From positions 620,001 to 684,000 of the forward strand of contig OZ001228.1 in the NCBI GenBank assembly GCA_963921345.3: a stretch of 64,000 bases of DNA, written 5' to 3'. The translations under genes and the position numbers were made by a program. How positions within the stretch are numbered: position 1 is the stretch's first letter; each line of letters opens with the position of its first letter. This document shows, piece by piece, positions 51,070-57,854 of this stretch. The notes beneath the pieces are model-generated. The model did no database searches and was not told the origin of the DNA. It saw only the letters and a list, made by a program, of their open reading frames with translations. The stretch is from Hoeflea_A sp963921345 (GTDB lineage Bacteria; Pseudomonadota; Alphaproteobacteria; Rhizobiales; Rhizobiaceae).

Positions 51070-52043
51070 GCGAAGCCGTCACACGCCTGCACCCGGACAG
51101 CGACAGCACGCTGGTGCGTCAGGAGGACCTGACGTGGATGGATCGTGTCCGCGCCGCCGTTTCGGCCGAGACGGCCGATCACGGGCTCAGCCAGAAAGAT
51201 GCGGCCGCCGGGATCGGCGTCAGCGACACGACGCTCTACCGCTGGCTGCGTGGCGACTACCGGGGCGACAACCCGGCCGTCACGGCCAAGGCCGAGACCT
51301 GGCTGCAGACCCGTGCGGAAGGTCGCGCCCTGACGCTGTCGCCGGCGCGGCTAGACGTGCATGCGGACCTCGGCCTCACCGATAGCGTCATGGCGGCGCT
51401 TGCCCATGCCCACGCAACCGGTGAAGTGGTGCTCATCTGCGGCCGTTCGGGTTCGGGCAAGAGCCATGCCCTGGCGCGCTATGCCGCCACGAGGGCGGGT
51501 GTTCACCTGGTGACGGTGACCTCGGGCGTCAACTCGCTTTCCGGTCTCTATGGCCGGGTGTGCCGGGCGCTGGGCATTGCCGGGCGCTACGGATCGGCGC
51601 TTGCCGCCGAGGACGCCATTCTGGAGCGCCTGGAGGGCCGTCAGGCGCTGCTGGCGGTGGATGAGGCCCAGCGCCTTGGTGCGCGGCTCCTGGACGCTCT
51701 CAGGGACCTGCGCGACCTGTCGGGCTGCGGCCTGGCGCTGGTCGGTGACGACACGATCCGCATGACGCTGTCGCGCTGTCCGCAGGTGGACGGTCGCCTC
51801 GGCATGCGCGTGCGCCTCGGCCAGCCGAACCAGGACGATGTGGCGCGGCTGCTTTCGACGGTTCTGGAGCGCACGCCTGCTTCGGCCGAGCGCAAGGCCG
51901 CCCGCACGGCGGTGTCGGCCCCCGGTGGCCTGCACGCGCTGCGCCGGCTTCTGGCCAGCGCCTTCATGATCGCCCGCGCCGACGGCCGAGGCGCGATCGC
52001 CGCCACCGACATCACCGCCGCCGTCGCCGGCATGGAAACCTGA
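51066..52043 (+). CDS. MuB-like AAA+ transposition target-selection ATPase
   Basis: A 325-residue protein. An N-terminal HTH (KDAAAGIGVSDTTLYRWLRGDY, residues 44-65) precedes the ATPase: Walker A GRSGSGKS at 126-133, Walker B LLAVDEAQ around 195-202, and sensor-like LVGDDTIR. In Mu, MuB binds target DNA and stimulates MuA. It is translationally coupled to the gene before it (ATGA). It appears intact although the transposase is not. Confidence 0.9.
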   Translation: MSEAVTRLHPDSDSTLVRQEDLTWMDRVRAAVSAETADHGLSQKDAAAGIGVSDTTLYRWLRGDYRGDNPAVTAKAETWLQTRAEGRALTLSPARLDVHADLGLTDSVMAALAHAHATGEVVLICGRSGSGKSHALARYAATRAGVHLVTVTSGVNSLSGLYGRVCRALGIAGRYGSALAAEDAILERLEGRQALLAVDEAQRLGARLLDALRDLRDLSGCGLALVGDDTIRMTLSRCPQVDGRLGMRVRLGQPNQDDVARLLSTVLERTPASAERKAARTAVSAPGGLHALRRLLASAFMIARADGRGAIAATDITAAVAGMET

Positions 52044-52054
52044 AGGAGGCACCA

Positions 52055-52402
52055 ATGCTGAGCCGTGACCTGAAACTGCTTCACGCCCTGTTCTCTCCAC
52101 ACCGCAGGAGCGGCATGCCCCTGGACTCCGAGGTGGTCGGTCGCGTCTGCGATGCGATCGAGGCGATGACCCGGCAGGCGATGGAACTGGAGGCTGCCTG
52201 CCTGTTGGCGGGTGTGAAGCCGCAGGGCGGTTTGCCGGACGGCGTCACGGTGATGTCGCTCGAAGCCTTGCGGAGGCAAGAGATCCCGCCAGTGGTTCGT
52301 CTCAACAAAGGCAAGCAGAGCGACGCCGTACCACAAAGGCGGCAAAGCCGCCGGACTTACGAAGACGGTGCCGGAGATCCCGATCCGGGAGATGCGGCGT
52401 GA
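52055..52402 (+). CDS. Small phage protein with repeat-encoded C-terminus
   Basis: A 115-residue protein. Residues 1-82 are helical (SEVVGRVCDAIEAMTRQAMELEAACLLAG). Residues 85-100 (KGKQSDAVPQRRQSRR) come from a dispersed hairpin repeat read in another frame than in the Acb2-like gene. GAAGGAGGCACCA precedes the ATG. Function unknown. Confidence 0.55.
   Translation: MLSRDLKLLHALFSPHRRSGMPLDSEVVGRVCDAIEAMTRQAMELEAACLLAGVKPQGGLPDGVTVMSLEALRRQEIPPVVRLNKGKQSDAVPQRRQSRRTYEDGAGDPDPGDAA
52308..52352 (+). repeat. Dispersed hairpin repeat, copy d
   Basis: AAGGCAAGCAGAGCGACGCC, GTACCACAAA, then the stem GGCGGC-AAA-GCCGCC, inside the 3' part of the 115-residue gene. Confidence 0.85.
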
Positions 52403-52635
52403 CAGGAAAGCCCGGGATGCTCTCGCTCACCGACAAGATCGCCCTGGCGACCCTGGCGAGCCTCGGTGTCCTGGCGGTTCTTTACGCCTGGGAGATCGAG
52501 CTTGCCCGGCAGGCGCTGGAAGGGGCGGTGTTATGCCAGGCAAGCACGGGCGGCTCTGCCGCCCTTGGCGGTACGGCGGCGCTGCGCTTGCCTCTAGCGC
52601 CGCCGTGCTCAGAAGGGCGGCAAAGCCGCCCGTGA
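52399..52635 (+). CDS. Small membrane protein with repeat-derived C-terminal half
   Basis: A 78-residue protein from a GTG overlapping the previous stop. One membrane helix spans residues 13-31 (IALATLASLGVLAVLYAWEI). Residues 45-78 are encoded by two hairpin repeats in opposite orientation. Function unknown; the repeats may have replaced the original end. Confidence 0.5.
   Translation: MTGKPGMLSLTDKIALATLASLGVLAVLYAWEIELARQALEGAVLCQASTGGSAALGGTAALRLPLAPPCSEGRQSRP
52546..52633. repeat. Inverted pair of dispersed hairpin repeats, copies e and e'
   Basis: A reverse-strand copy (52546-52593; GGGCGGC-TCT-GCCGCCC stem at 52548-52564, ending GCTTGCCT) is followed directly by a forward copy (52596-52633; GGGCGGC-AAA-GCCGCCC). 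An extra GGCAAGC lies just before. Together they form a large imperfect palindrome with two internal hairpins. Confidence 0.8.
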
Positions 52636-52820
52636 AACATGAGACGCGGACTCCGGCGCATCTGGCGCACGCGACCGCCTTCACCCGCACCGGCAAGCGA
52701 GACATGAAAAACCGCAAGCCGTTCCGCAGCAAGCCCATGAAGGCGATGGCGAAGCGCATGGCGGCCAAGGACAAGGACGGCGCGTTCCGATCAACGGCGC
52801 CGGTGCGCTTTCACGACTGA
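52632..52820 (+). CDS. Small basic phage protein
   Basis: A 62-residue, strongly basic protein (FRSKPMKAMAKRMAAKDKDG) from a GTG overlapping the previous stop. An internal ATG at 52704 would give 38 residues. Function unknown. Confidence 0.4.
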   Translation: MKHETRTPAHLAHATAFTRTGKRDMKNRKPFRSKPMKAMAKRMAAKDKDGAFRSTAPVRFHD

Positions 52821-52834
52821 ACAGGAGACAAGCG

Positions 52835-53368
52835 ATGACTGAGAAGAAGGCCAAACGTCTGGCAACCAACTATCCGGTTCCGCAGAACCGGGATGACTGC
52901 GATGCGATGATCCGCCAACTCGGTGATCTGCGTCGTGAGATCGCCCGGATCGAAGCTGACATGAACGATCGTCTTGCCCGTATCAAGGAACGGTTCGAGG
53001 AGCGCGCCGAGCCTCTGCGCGACAAGGCGACCGAACTGCTCTCCGGTATCGAACACTACTGTGCGGCCAACCGCGAGGAGTTGACCGGCGGCGGCAAGGT
53101 CAAGTTTCACCGTTTCAAGAATGGCGATGTCAACTGGCGCAAGCGTCCGTCGAAGGTGACGCTTCGCGGCACCGAGGCCGTGATCGAACGGCTCAAGGAA
53201 CTCGGTCTCAAGCGGTTCATCCGCACCGCCGAACAGGTCAACAAGGAAGCCGTGCTCAGCGATCCGGAGGCCGTCAAATCCGTCAAGGGCCTTTCCATCG
53301 GCTCGGAAGGCGAAGACTTCGTGGTCGAGCCGTTCGAGGCCGAACTCAACGGGGCAAAGGCGGGCTGA
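52835..53368 (+). CDS. gam: Gam-like host-nuclease inhibitor (Mu Gam family)
   Basis: A 177-residue protein: a long coiled coil (MIRQLGDLRREIARIEADMNDRLARIKERFEERAEPLRDK), then VKFHRFKNGDVNWRKRPSKVTLRGTEAVIERLKELGLKRFIR and EQVNKEAVLSDPEAVKSVKGL. This is the Mu Gam/Ku-like family that binds linear DNA ends and protects them from host nucleases. AGGAGACAAGCG precedes the ATG. It has the normal size and looks intact. Confidence 0.92.
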   Translation: MTEKKAKRLATNYPVPQNRDDCDAMIRQLGDLRREIARIEADMNDRLARIKERFEERAEPLRDKATELLSGIEHYCAANREELTGGGKVKFHRFKNGDVNWRKRPSKVTLRGTEAVIERLKELGLKRFIRTAEQVNKEAVLSDPEAVKSVKGLSIGSEGEDFVVEPFEAELNGAKAG

Positions 53369-53371
53369 TAA

Positions 53372-53629
53372 ATGGACTGCCCGCACTGCAATCGTTTCTT
53401 CCGCTGTCCGGACTGCGAGCGCAACCAGGCCGAGGTCAGCCTCATCGCGCACGAACTCGGTTTCTGGAAGCGCCAGGCCATCTGGCACCGGGCGTGGATC
53501 CTCGCCGGCTTCAAGGAACCGGATGATGTCGATCTCAAACGGGCCGAGGCCGAACTCGAACGTGCCCGACAGGACGAGAACCGCGAGCAATACGCTCACG
53601 CCGAGCCATACAGGGAGGTCGGATCATGA
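53372..53629 (+). CDS. Small zinc-finger-like phage protein
   Basis: An 85-residue protein beginning MDCPHCNRFFRCPDCERNQ, two CxxC pairs that could bind one zinc, followed by a helical tail. It lies right after gam in the early operon. Function unknown. Confidence 0.6.
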   Translation: MDCPHCNRFFRCPDCERNQAEVSLIAHELGFWKRQAIWHRAWILAGFKEPDDVDLKRAEAELERARQDENREQYAHAEPYREVGS

Positions 53630-53895
53630 GTGATCCAATTACCGCACAGGACCTGCGCGAATGCTCGGCAGACTTCGAAGCCCATCTGCGGCTCGCCGGC
53701 GGCGGCTACATGTTCATCAAGCGCTGCGTCGAACATCCCTCGCTGACGGTCACGGAGGGCCGTGAGAACCGCAAGGCGAAGCCCTATCGGTCAATCATGG
53801 TGGGCGACGAAGAATGCGACACGCTGGAAGATGCCGCCCGGCTGCTGACGCAAGAGCGCGACGTCGAGGCTTCTCGGGAGGATATCGGATCATGA
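53626..53895 (+). CDS. Early phage protein, unknown function
   Basis: An 89-residue protein (GGGYMFIKRCVEHPSLTVTEG and SIMVGDEECDTLEDAARLL). It overlaps both neighbours by ATGA. No family recognised. Confidence 0.55.
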   Translation: MSDPITAQDLRECSADFEAHLRLAGGGYMFIKRCVEHPSLTVTEGRENRKAKPYRSIMVGDEECDTLEDAARLLTQERDVEASREDIGS

Positions 53896-54611
53896 GCACG
53901 AAAACACTTGGCAGTGCCCCGGACCCTGTCGTCGCCCGGCGGCGCCAACGCGTGCTGGCCCTGTTCGAGGCGGGCATGAGGCCGAAGCAGATACTCGAAC
54001 CCGTGCGCGCCGAATTCGGCCGCAGTGTGACCATAGTCGCCATCGATAACGACATCAGATGGCTACGCCGTAACGGTGCGGTCATGCAGAAAGGCGCAAC
54101 CTGGGCCGACGACATGGACAGGCGTTGCCTGGCGCTCAAGAAGGCGGGCCACAGCTACGGCGCGATTGCCGAGGAACTGGGTATCAGCCGCAGTGCCGTG
54201 GGCGGACGTCTCCACCGCATTGCCCAGCGCAAACAAAAGGCAGCCCAGGCAACCAAAGCGACGCCGTGCACAGAAGGGCGACAAAGTCGCCCCCAGTCGA
54301 GCCACCCGAAGTCGACTACCAAACCAAGCCCCCGGCGGCCTTCCCAGGCTGCAAAGCGCAGGCGACTGGATGACTGGCCGGACATGAGCGAGCAATCACC
54401 GGTACCAGCCATCGTGGCAAGCCAGGACACTGCCTACCCGCCCGGCGCGCCGACGGCGGTGATGACGGCAAAGCCCGGCACATGCCGCTGGCCGATCGGC
54501 GAGCCTCGGGATAGTGATTTCCGTTTCTGCGGCGCGAAGGCCCTCGACGGCTCCTCCTGGTGCGCCGACTGCGCCGCCATCGCCTGGCCGACCGGCGGAG
54601 GTACATCATGA
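53892..54611 (+). CDS. GcrA-like transcription factor encoded by the phage
   Basis: A 239-residue protein. Residues 14-62 form an extra N-terminal helical domain. Residues 70-112 match the GcrA N-terminus (TWADDMDRRCLALKKAGHSYGAIAEELGISRSAVGGRLHRI) and 198-232 match its C-terminus (CRWPIGEPRDSDFRFCGAK, WCADC). GcrA in alphaproteobacteria works with sigma70 at GANTC-methylated promoters. The linker includes a dispersed hairpin repeat (KATPCTEGRQSRPQSS). It may steer host RNA polymerase to phage promoters; inferred. Confidence 0.82.
   Translation: MSTKTLGSAPDPVVARRRQRVLALFEAGMRPKQILEPVRAEFGRSVTIVAIDNDIRWLRRNGAVMQKGATWADDMDRRCLALKKAGHSYGAIAEELGISRSAVGGRLHRIAQRKQKAAQATKATPCTEGRQSRPQSSHPKSTTKPSPRRPSQAAKRRRLDDWPDMSEQSPVPAIVASQDTAYPPGAPTAVMTAKPGTCRWPIGEPRDSDFRFCGAKALDGSSWCADCAAIAWPTGGGTS
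54247..54293 (+). repeat. Dispersed hairpin repeat, copy f (with compensatory stem change)
   Basis: AGGCAACCAAAGCGACGCCG, TGCACAGAA, then the stem GGGCGAC-AAA-GTCGCCC. Relative to the other copies a G-C pair is replaced by A-T on both strands of the stem. Confidence 0.82.
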
Positions 54612-55129
54612 GCAGAACGAAGCCACAGGCCTCACGCGGCCCATTGATCCGCGCCTGCCATGCGGCGGTGCGCGCCGCCGGTTTCGATGAAGATGCGCGC
54701 CATGATTTCCAGATGCGCGTGACCGGCAAGGCGTCGATGCGCGACATGAGCGTCGCAGAGCTTCGGCACTTGCGCGACGAACTCAACCGCATCACCGGCT
54801 TCGGCCGGGGCGGTCGCGGCAAGGGCCGGCGCGGCGGGAAACCCGCCGTAGGCAAGGCGGCAGGCCGCCCCAGGGCCGACTATCATCCGCCGTCCGAGCG
54901 CGGCGACGTGCGGCTCATCCACGCGCTGTGGGGCGAGCTTGGCCGGAGCGGTGTCCTGAAGCGTCCGGACCGTGCCGGGCTCAACGCCTTCATCCGCTCG
55001 CGCTTCGAAGGCCACTGGTCGTTTGTGCCGGTCGATGTCGACGTGCTCTCCGACACCGACAACATCACCGACGTCATCCAGGCACTGAGGGCCATGCTGG
55101 CGCGGGCAGAGAAAGGGCAGACGCCATGA
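54608..55129 (+). CDS. GemA-like regulatory protein (DUF1018)
   Basis: A 173-residue protein: PLIRACHAAVRAAGFDEDARHDFQMRVTGKASMRDMSVAELRHLRDELNRITG is the GemA pattern. The linker (RGKGRRGGKPAVGKAAGRPRADYH) overlaps hairpin sequence. RLIHALWGELGRSGVLKRPDRAGLNAFIRSRFEG follows. Mu GemA affects host gene expression and DNA topology. It sits before the late regulator as in Mu. Confidence 0.85.
   Translation: MSRTKPQASRGPLIRACHAAVRAAGFDEDARHDFQMRVTGKASMRDMSVAELRHLRDELNRITGFGRGGRGKGRRGGKPAVGKAAGRPRADYHPPSERGDVRLIHALWGELGRSGVLKRPDRAGLNAFIRSRFEGHWSFVPVDVDVLSDTDNITDVIQALRAMLARAEKGQTP
54832..54869 (+). repeat. Hairpin-type repeat in the GemA linker
   Basis: CGGCGGGAAACCCGCCG (54832-54848), then TA and GGCAAGGCGGCAGGCCGCC. 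It is related in sequence to the dispersed repeat, with a second stem like that inserted in copy g. Confidence 0.5.
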
Positions 55130-55572
55130 GCGAGCTTCTGACCTACAGTTGCAGCTACACCTGCCCCTATGGAAACCGGTTCCCTACCGATGTTCGGGCT
55201 ACGCCTGATACGATCGCCGAGGTTCTTGCCCAACGCAATATCGGCGAAACCCTGGGCGACTGCGTGCCGACCAAACGCCCGCCCTACAACAGGCCGCTTT
55301 ACAAGCTGCTGGAGCGCGATGGCGTGACACCCAAGACACTTCACCACGCCGTGTTCATCTGCTGGCAGGCAATCCGATCAGGCGCGGCAAGTGCCGATGA
55401 CGCTTTGGGCGATTGCGGGCTTGTGCACGAGATGGTCCACGCCCTGCAATTTGGTGGGGAAAGGCCGTTCGTTGTCGGACGGCAGTTCAGCGACCTGGTC
55501 GAAATGGCCCGCCAGATCGAGGGGGCCATTCCGGGGTCCTTTGTCAGCAGCAAACCGGAGCGAGCGTCATGA
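55126..55572 (+). CDS. Phage protein, unknown function
   Basis: A 148-residue protein with YSCSYTCPYGNRFPTDV at the start, CVPTKRPPYNRPLYKLLERDGV and a C-terminal GLVHEMVHALQFGGERPF. The HEMVH string fits an HExxH pattern, but the context is too short for a protease claim. It overlaps gemA and the next gene (ATGA). Confidence 0.55.
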   Translation: MSELLTYSCSYTCPYGNRFPTDVRATPDTIAEVLAQRNIGETLGDCVPTKRPPYNRPLYKLLERDGVTPKTLHHAVFICWQAIRSGAASADDALGDCGLVHEMVHALQFGGERPFVVGRQFSDLVEMARQIEGAIPGSFVSSKPERAS

Positions 55573-55859
55573 CGTATCCGCAGATCACCTATCATGCGGT
55601 GCTGCGCTACCTGGAGCGCGGTCTGGGCGTTGATATCGACGGGCTGCGCTGCCGCATGGCCACGAGACTGCCCGAGGCGCAGTCGGTGGTGGAGCAGTTC
55701 GGCGAGGGCGCGATCATCAGGGACGGCCTGTGTTTTCATCTCAGACGCCGCGACGACGGGTCGGCCGTGCTGGTGTCGGTCACCAGCGCCCAGGCGTCTC
55801 AGTTGTCGAACCGGGCGCTGCGGCTCAGGCGAAGGAGGAAGCGGGCATGCCAGACGTGA
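55569..55859 (+). CDS. Small phage protein, unknown function
   Basis: A 96-residue protein (YHAVLRYLERGLGVDIDGLRCRM and HLRRRDDGSAVLVSVTS) ending in an arginine-rich tail. Pattern and size are reminiscent of small toxin-like or RelE-fold proteins, but I cannot assign it. It overlaps the methyltransferase start. Confidence 0.5.
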   Translation: MTYPQITYHAVLRYLERGLGVDIDGLRCRMATRLPEAQSVVEQFGEGAIIRDGLCFHLRRRDDGSAVLVSVTSAQASQLSNRALRLRRRRKRACQT

Positions 55860-56741
55860 CGGCCCGTTTCGACAACGCCACGCTCCACCATGGCGACTGT
55901 CTCGACCTGCTACCGGCGATCTTGGTGCAAGACGGCCCGTTCGATCACGTGATCGCCGATCCGCCTTACGAGGACGCCCTGCATGAAGCGGCCGCCAAGG
56001 GTTCGATCGCCCGCACCGATGGCCGGCGCGAACCGCGCGGCCCACAATTCGCCGGCATATCGGAACTCTCGTTCGGTGCTGCGGTTTGCCTCCGGCTTCC
56101 TCCCCATCCGCGATGAGGCCGCTGCCGCCATGGTGGCGGCTTCGAACGGCTGGGTGCTGGCCTTTTGCCTGGCAGAGGGCGTCGGCGCCTGGGAGACAGC
56201 GTTGACGAACGCCGGCGCGAAGTGGGACACGACGCTTGCCTGGGTCAAGCCGGATGCCGCCCCGCGCTTCAACGGCCAGGGTGCTGCGCGCGGCTTCGAG
56301 TGCATCTGCACCGCCTGGGCCGGTACCGGCCACCGGCATTGGAACGGCGGCGGACGGCGCGGCGTGCTGGAGCATCTGACCGCCAAGGGCGGCCACGAGA
56401 CGGCCAAGCCGGTCGATCTGATGATGGCGCTGATCGCACTCTATACGCGTCCTGGCGATCTCGTATGCGATCCGTTCATGGGGTCCGGCACCACCGGCGT
56501 CGCAGCACTTCGCCTCGGTCGGCGCTTTGTCGGCATCGAGAAGGACGAGCGACATTTCGCCACCGCCCGCGCGCGGATCGCCGCGATCGACGTCGCGCCC
56601 ATGCTGCCTTTCGAAGCAAGCCCGGCGGGTTCCCCGCCGTCTGCGACGCCGTGCCACAAAGGCGGCAAAGCCGCCTTCGAGGGATCGAAGGCCGTCCAGG
56701 CAAGCCTTGAACTGGACAGCTTTGGACTGGAGACGTCATGA
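55847..56741 (+). pseudogene. Beta-class DNA methyltransferase (N6-A or N4-C), frameshifted
   Basis: Frame 1 (55847-56116) encodes the start with catalytic DPPY at residues 38-41 and continues to GPQFAGISELS. Conserved sequence then shifts to the +1 frame (VLRFASGFLPIRDEAAAAMV, WVKPDAAPRFNGQG) and carries the SAM motif DPFMGSGTTGVAALRLGRRFVGIE to 56741. The switch must lie between about 56065 and 56115. The motif order (DPPY before the SAM site) is beta class. A single indel explains the lesion. The C-terminus contains a dispersed hairpin repeat (SATPCHKGGKAAFEG). Confidence 0.85.
56613..56675 (+). repeat. Dispersed hairpin repeat, copy g (with nested hairpin)
   Basis: AAGCAAGC is followed by an extra hairpin CGGCGGGTTCCCCGCCG and then GCGACGCCGTGCCACAAA plus the GGCGGC-AAA-GCCGCC stem. 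The extra hairpin splits the usual left arm. Confidence 0.75.
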
Positions 56742-57076
56742 CTGCATCGGACGAACTGCCCGGTGTGCTTGCCGAGATCGCGGCCGTGGCGGGCCGTGAC
56801 GCAGCGCTCATGATCGCCTGGAAGCATGGCGGCGACGATGGCTGGGACGTTCCTCGCGGCGATACGACCGCAGCGGCTGAACTGGCGCGGCTGATCGGCA
56901 AGGGGCCGGCAGCAGGCATCATGCGCCGTTTCGGCGGCAACAGCGTCGCCGTTCCGCTGGCGCGCCGTCATCTGGCGCCGTGGCTTGCCGGTCGCGGCAT
57001 GAACGCCACCGAGATCGCCACCGCCATGCGCATCACCCGCAGGACAGCGCGGCGCTACATGAAGGCATCGTCTTGA
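56738..57076 (+). CDS. Mor/C-like middle or late transcription activator
   Basis: A 112-residue protein. AAELARLIGKGPAAGIMRRFGGNSVAVPLARR resembles the Mor/C dimerisation domain and AWLAGRGMNATEIATAMRITRRTARRYMK the C-terminal helix-turn-helix. In Mu, Mor and C are small dimeric activators of middle and late promoters. The gene ends 9 bp before an intact 22-bp palindrome that precedes the packaging genes. It overlaps the methyltransferase stop (ATGA). Confidence 0.7.
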   Translation: MTASDELPGVLAEIAAVAGRDAALMIAWKHGGDDGWDVPRGDTTAAAELARLIGKGPAAGIMRRFGGNSVAVPLARRHLAPWLAGRGMNATEIATAMRITRRTARRYMKASS

Positions 57077-57085
57077 GACATCATT

Positions 57086-57107
57086 GCAGCGGACCATGGT
57101 CCGCTGC
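57086..57107. promoter_or_regulatory. 22-bp perfect palindrome, copy 2
   Basis: Identical to 40558-40579 (half-site GCAGCGGACCA). It lies between the Mor-like gene and the rightward packaging genes, 63 bp before the first start codon. Confidence 0.7.
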
Positions 57108-57170
57108 CCGGCAGACGCGTGGACAGGTAATGTGATCGGGAACCACCCAACCCGTCGCCGGAGCCCGCCC

Positions 57171-57542
57171 ATGCAAATCACCGCCGAACACTGGCAGACC
57201 TTTGCCGCCATGATTGCCATCCTGGGCATTCTGGCCGGAGCCCGGGTATCGCTGCGCAAGCTGGGCTTTCTGCGCCCACCCGAACCGCCGGCAGCACCTG
57301 CGGCCTCCACGGAGATCGCCGAGCGGCTCGAGCGTCACGCCGAGCGGTTGACCAAGCTGGAGGCGGCGGTGGTGGGGCTGGCGAGCCGCGACGACATTCA
57401 CAAGCTGCAGATTGCGATCGAGCGCCAGGGCGGCGACATGCGCAAGCTGCAGACGGCCATCGAACACGACGCCAAGGCGGTCGATCAGCTCTCGGCCGCG
57501 ATCATCCGCATCGAGGACCACCTGCTTGGAGAAAAACGCTGA
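57171..57542 (+). CDS. DUF2730-family phage protein
   Basis: A 123-residue protein with one N-terminal membrane segment (AAMIAILGILAGARVSL) and a long coiled coil (EIAERLERHAERLTKLEAAVVGLASRDDIHKLQIAIERQGG). This matches DUF2730, found just before the terminase genes in Mu-like phages (Mu gp25 position). Role unknown. Confidence 0.8.
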   Translation: MQITAEHWQTFAAMIAILGILAGARVSLRKLGFLRPPEPPAAPAASTEIAERLERHAERLTKLEAAVVGLASRDDIHKLQIAIERQGGDMRKLQTAIEHDAKAVDQLSAAIIRIEDHLLGEKR

Positions 57543-57853
57543 TGAGCTATGCCGCCACGCTAGAGGAACACCGGCGCCTGGCCGTCCTGATCCATCTGTC
57601 GGCCTGTCTCGACTATGCCTCCAATTCGGAGATCCTGCTGGATGTGGTCAACGGCGTCGGCATCACCACCAGCCGCGATCAGCTGACCGAAACGCTCGCC
57701 TGGCTCGGCCAGCAGGAACTGGTCTCGATCGAGGATCATGAAGGCTTCCTCATTGTCGAAGCGACGGCGCGTGGCGTCGACGTTGCGCAAGGCCGCGCGC
57801 TTGTACCAGGTGTCAGACGCCCCGCGCCAAAACGCGCGTCGAAGGGATGCTGA
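57542..57853 (+). CDS. Mu gp26-like phage protein (winged-helix-like)
   Basis: A 103-residue protein: RRLAVLIHLSACLDYASNSEILLDVVNGVGITTSRDQLTETLAWLGQQELVSIEDHEGFLIVEATARGVDVAQG has a winged-helix look. It is located between DUF2730 and the small terminase, as gp26 in Mu. It overlaps the previous stop. Confidence 0.75.
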   Translation: MSYAATLEEHRRLAVLIHLSACLDYASNSEILLDVVNGVGITTSRDQLTETLAWLGQQELVSIEDHEGFLIVEATARGVDVAQGRALVPGVRRPAPKRASKGC

Positions 57854-57854
57854 G

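Noticed and set aside
55126..55572. HEMVH in the 148-residue phage protein as evidence for a metalloprotease
   Set aside because: A single HExxH match without flanking family features is too weak.
40637..56675. The hairpin repeats as a CRISPR array or as terminators
   Set aside because: They are kilobases apart with no regular spacers, and lie inside genes without T-tracts.
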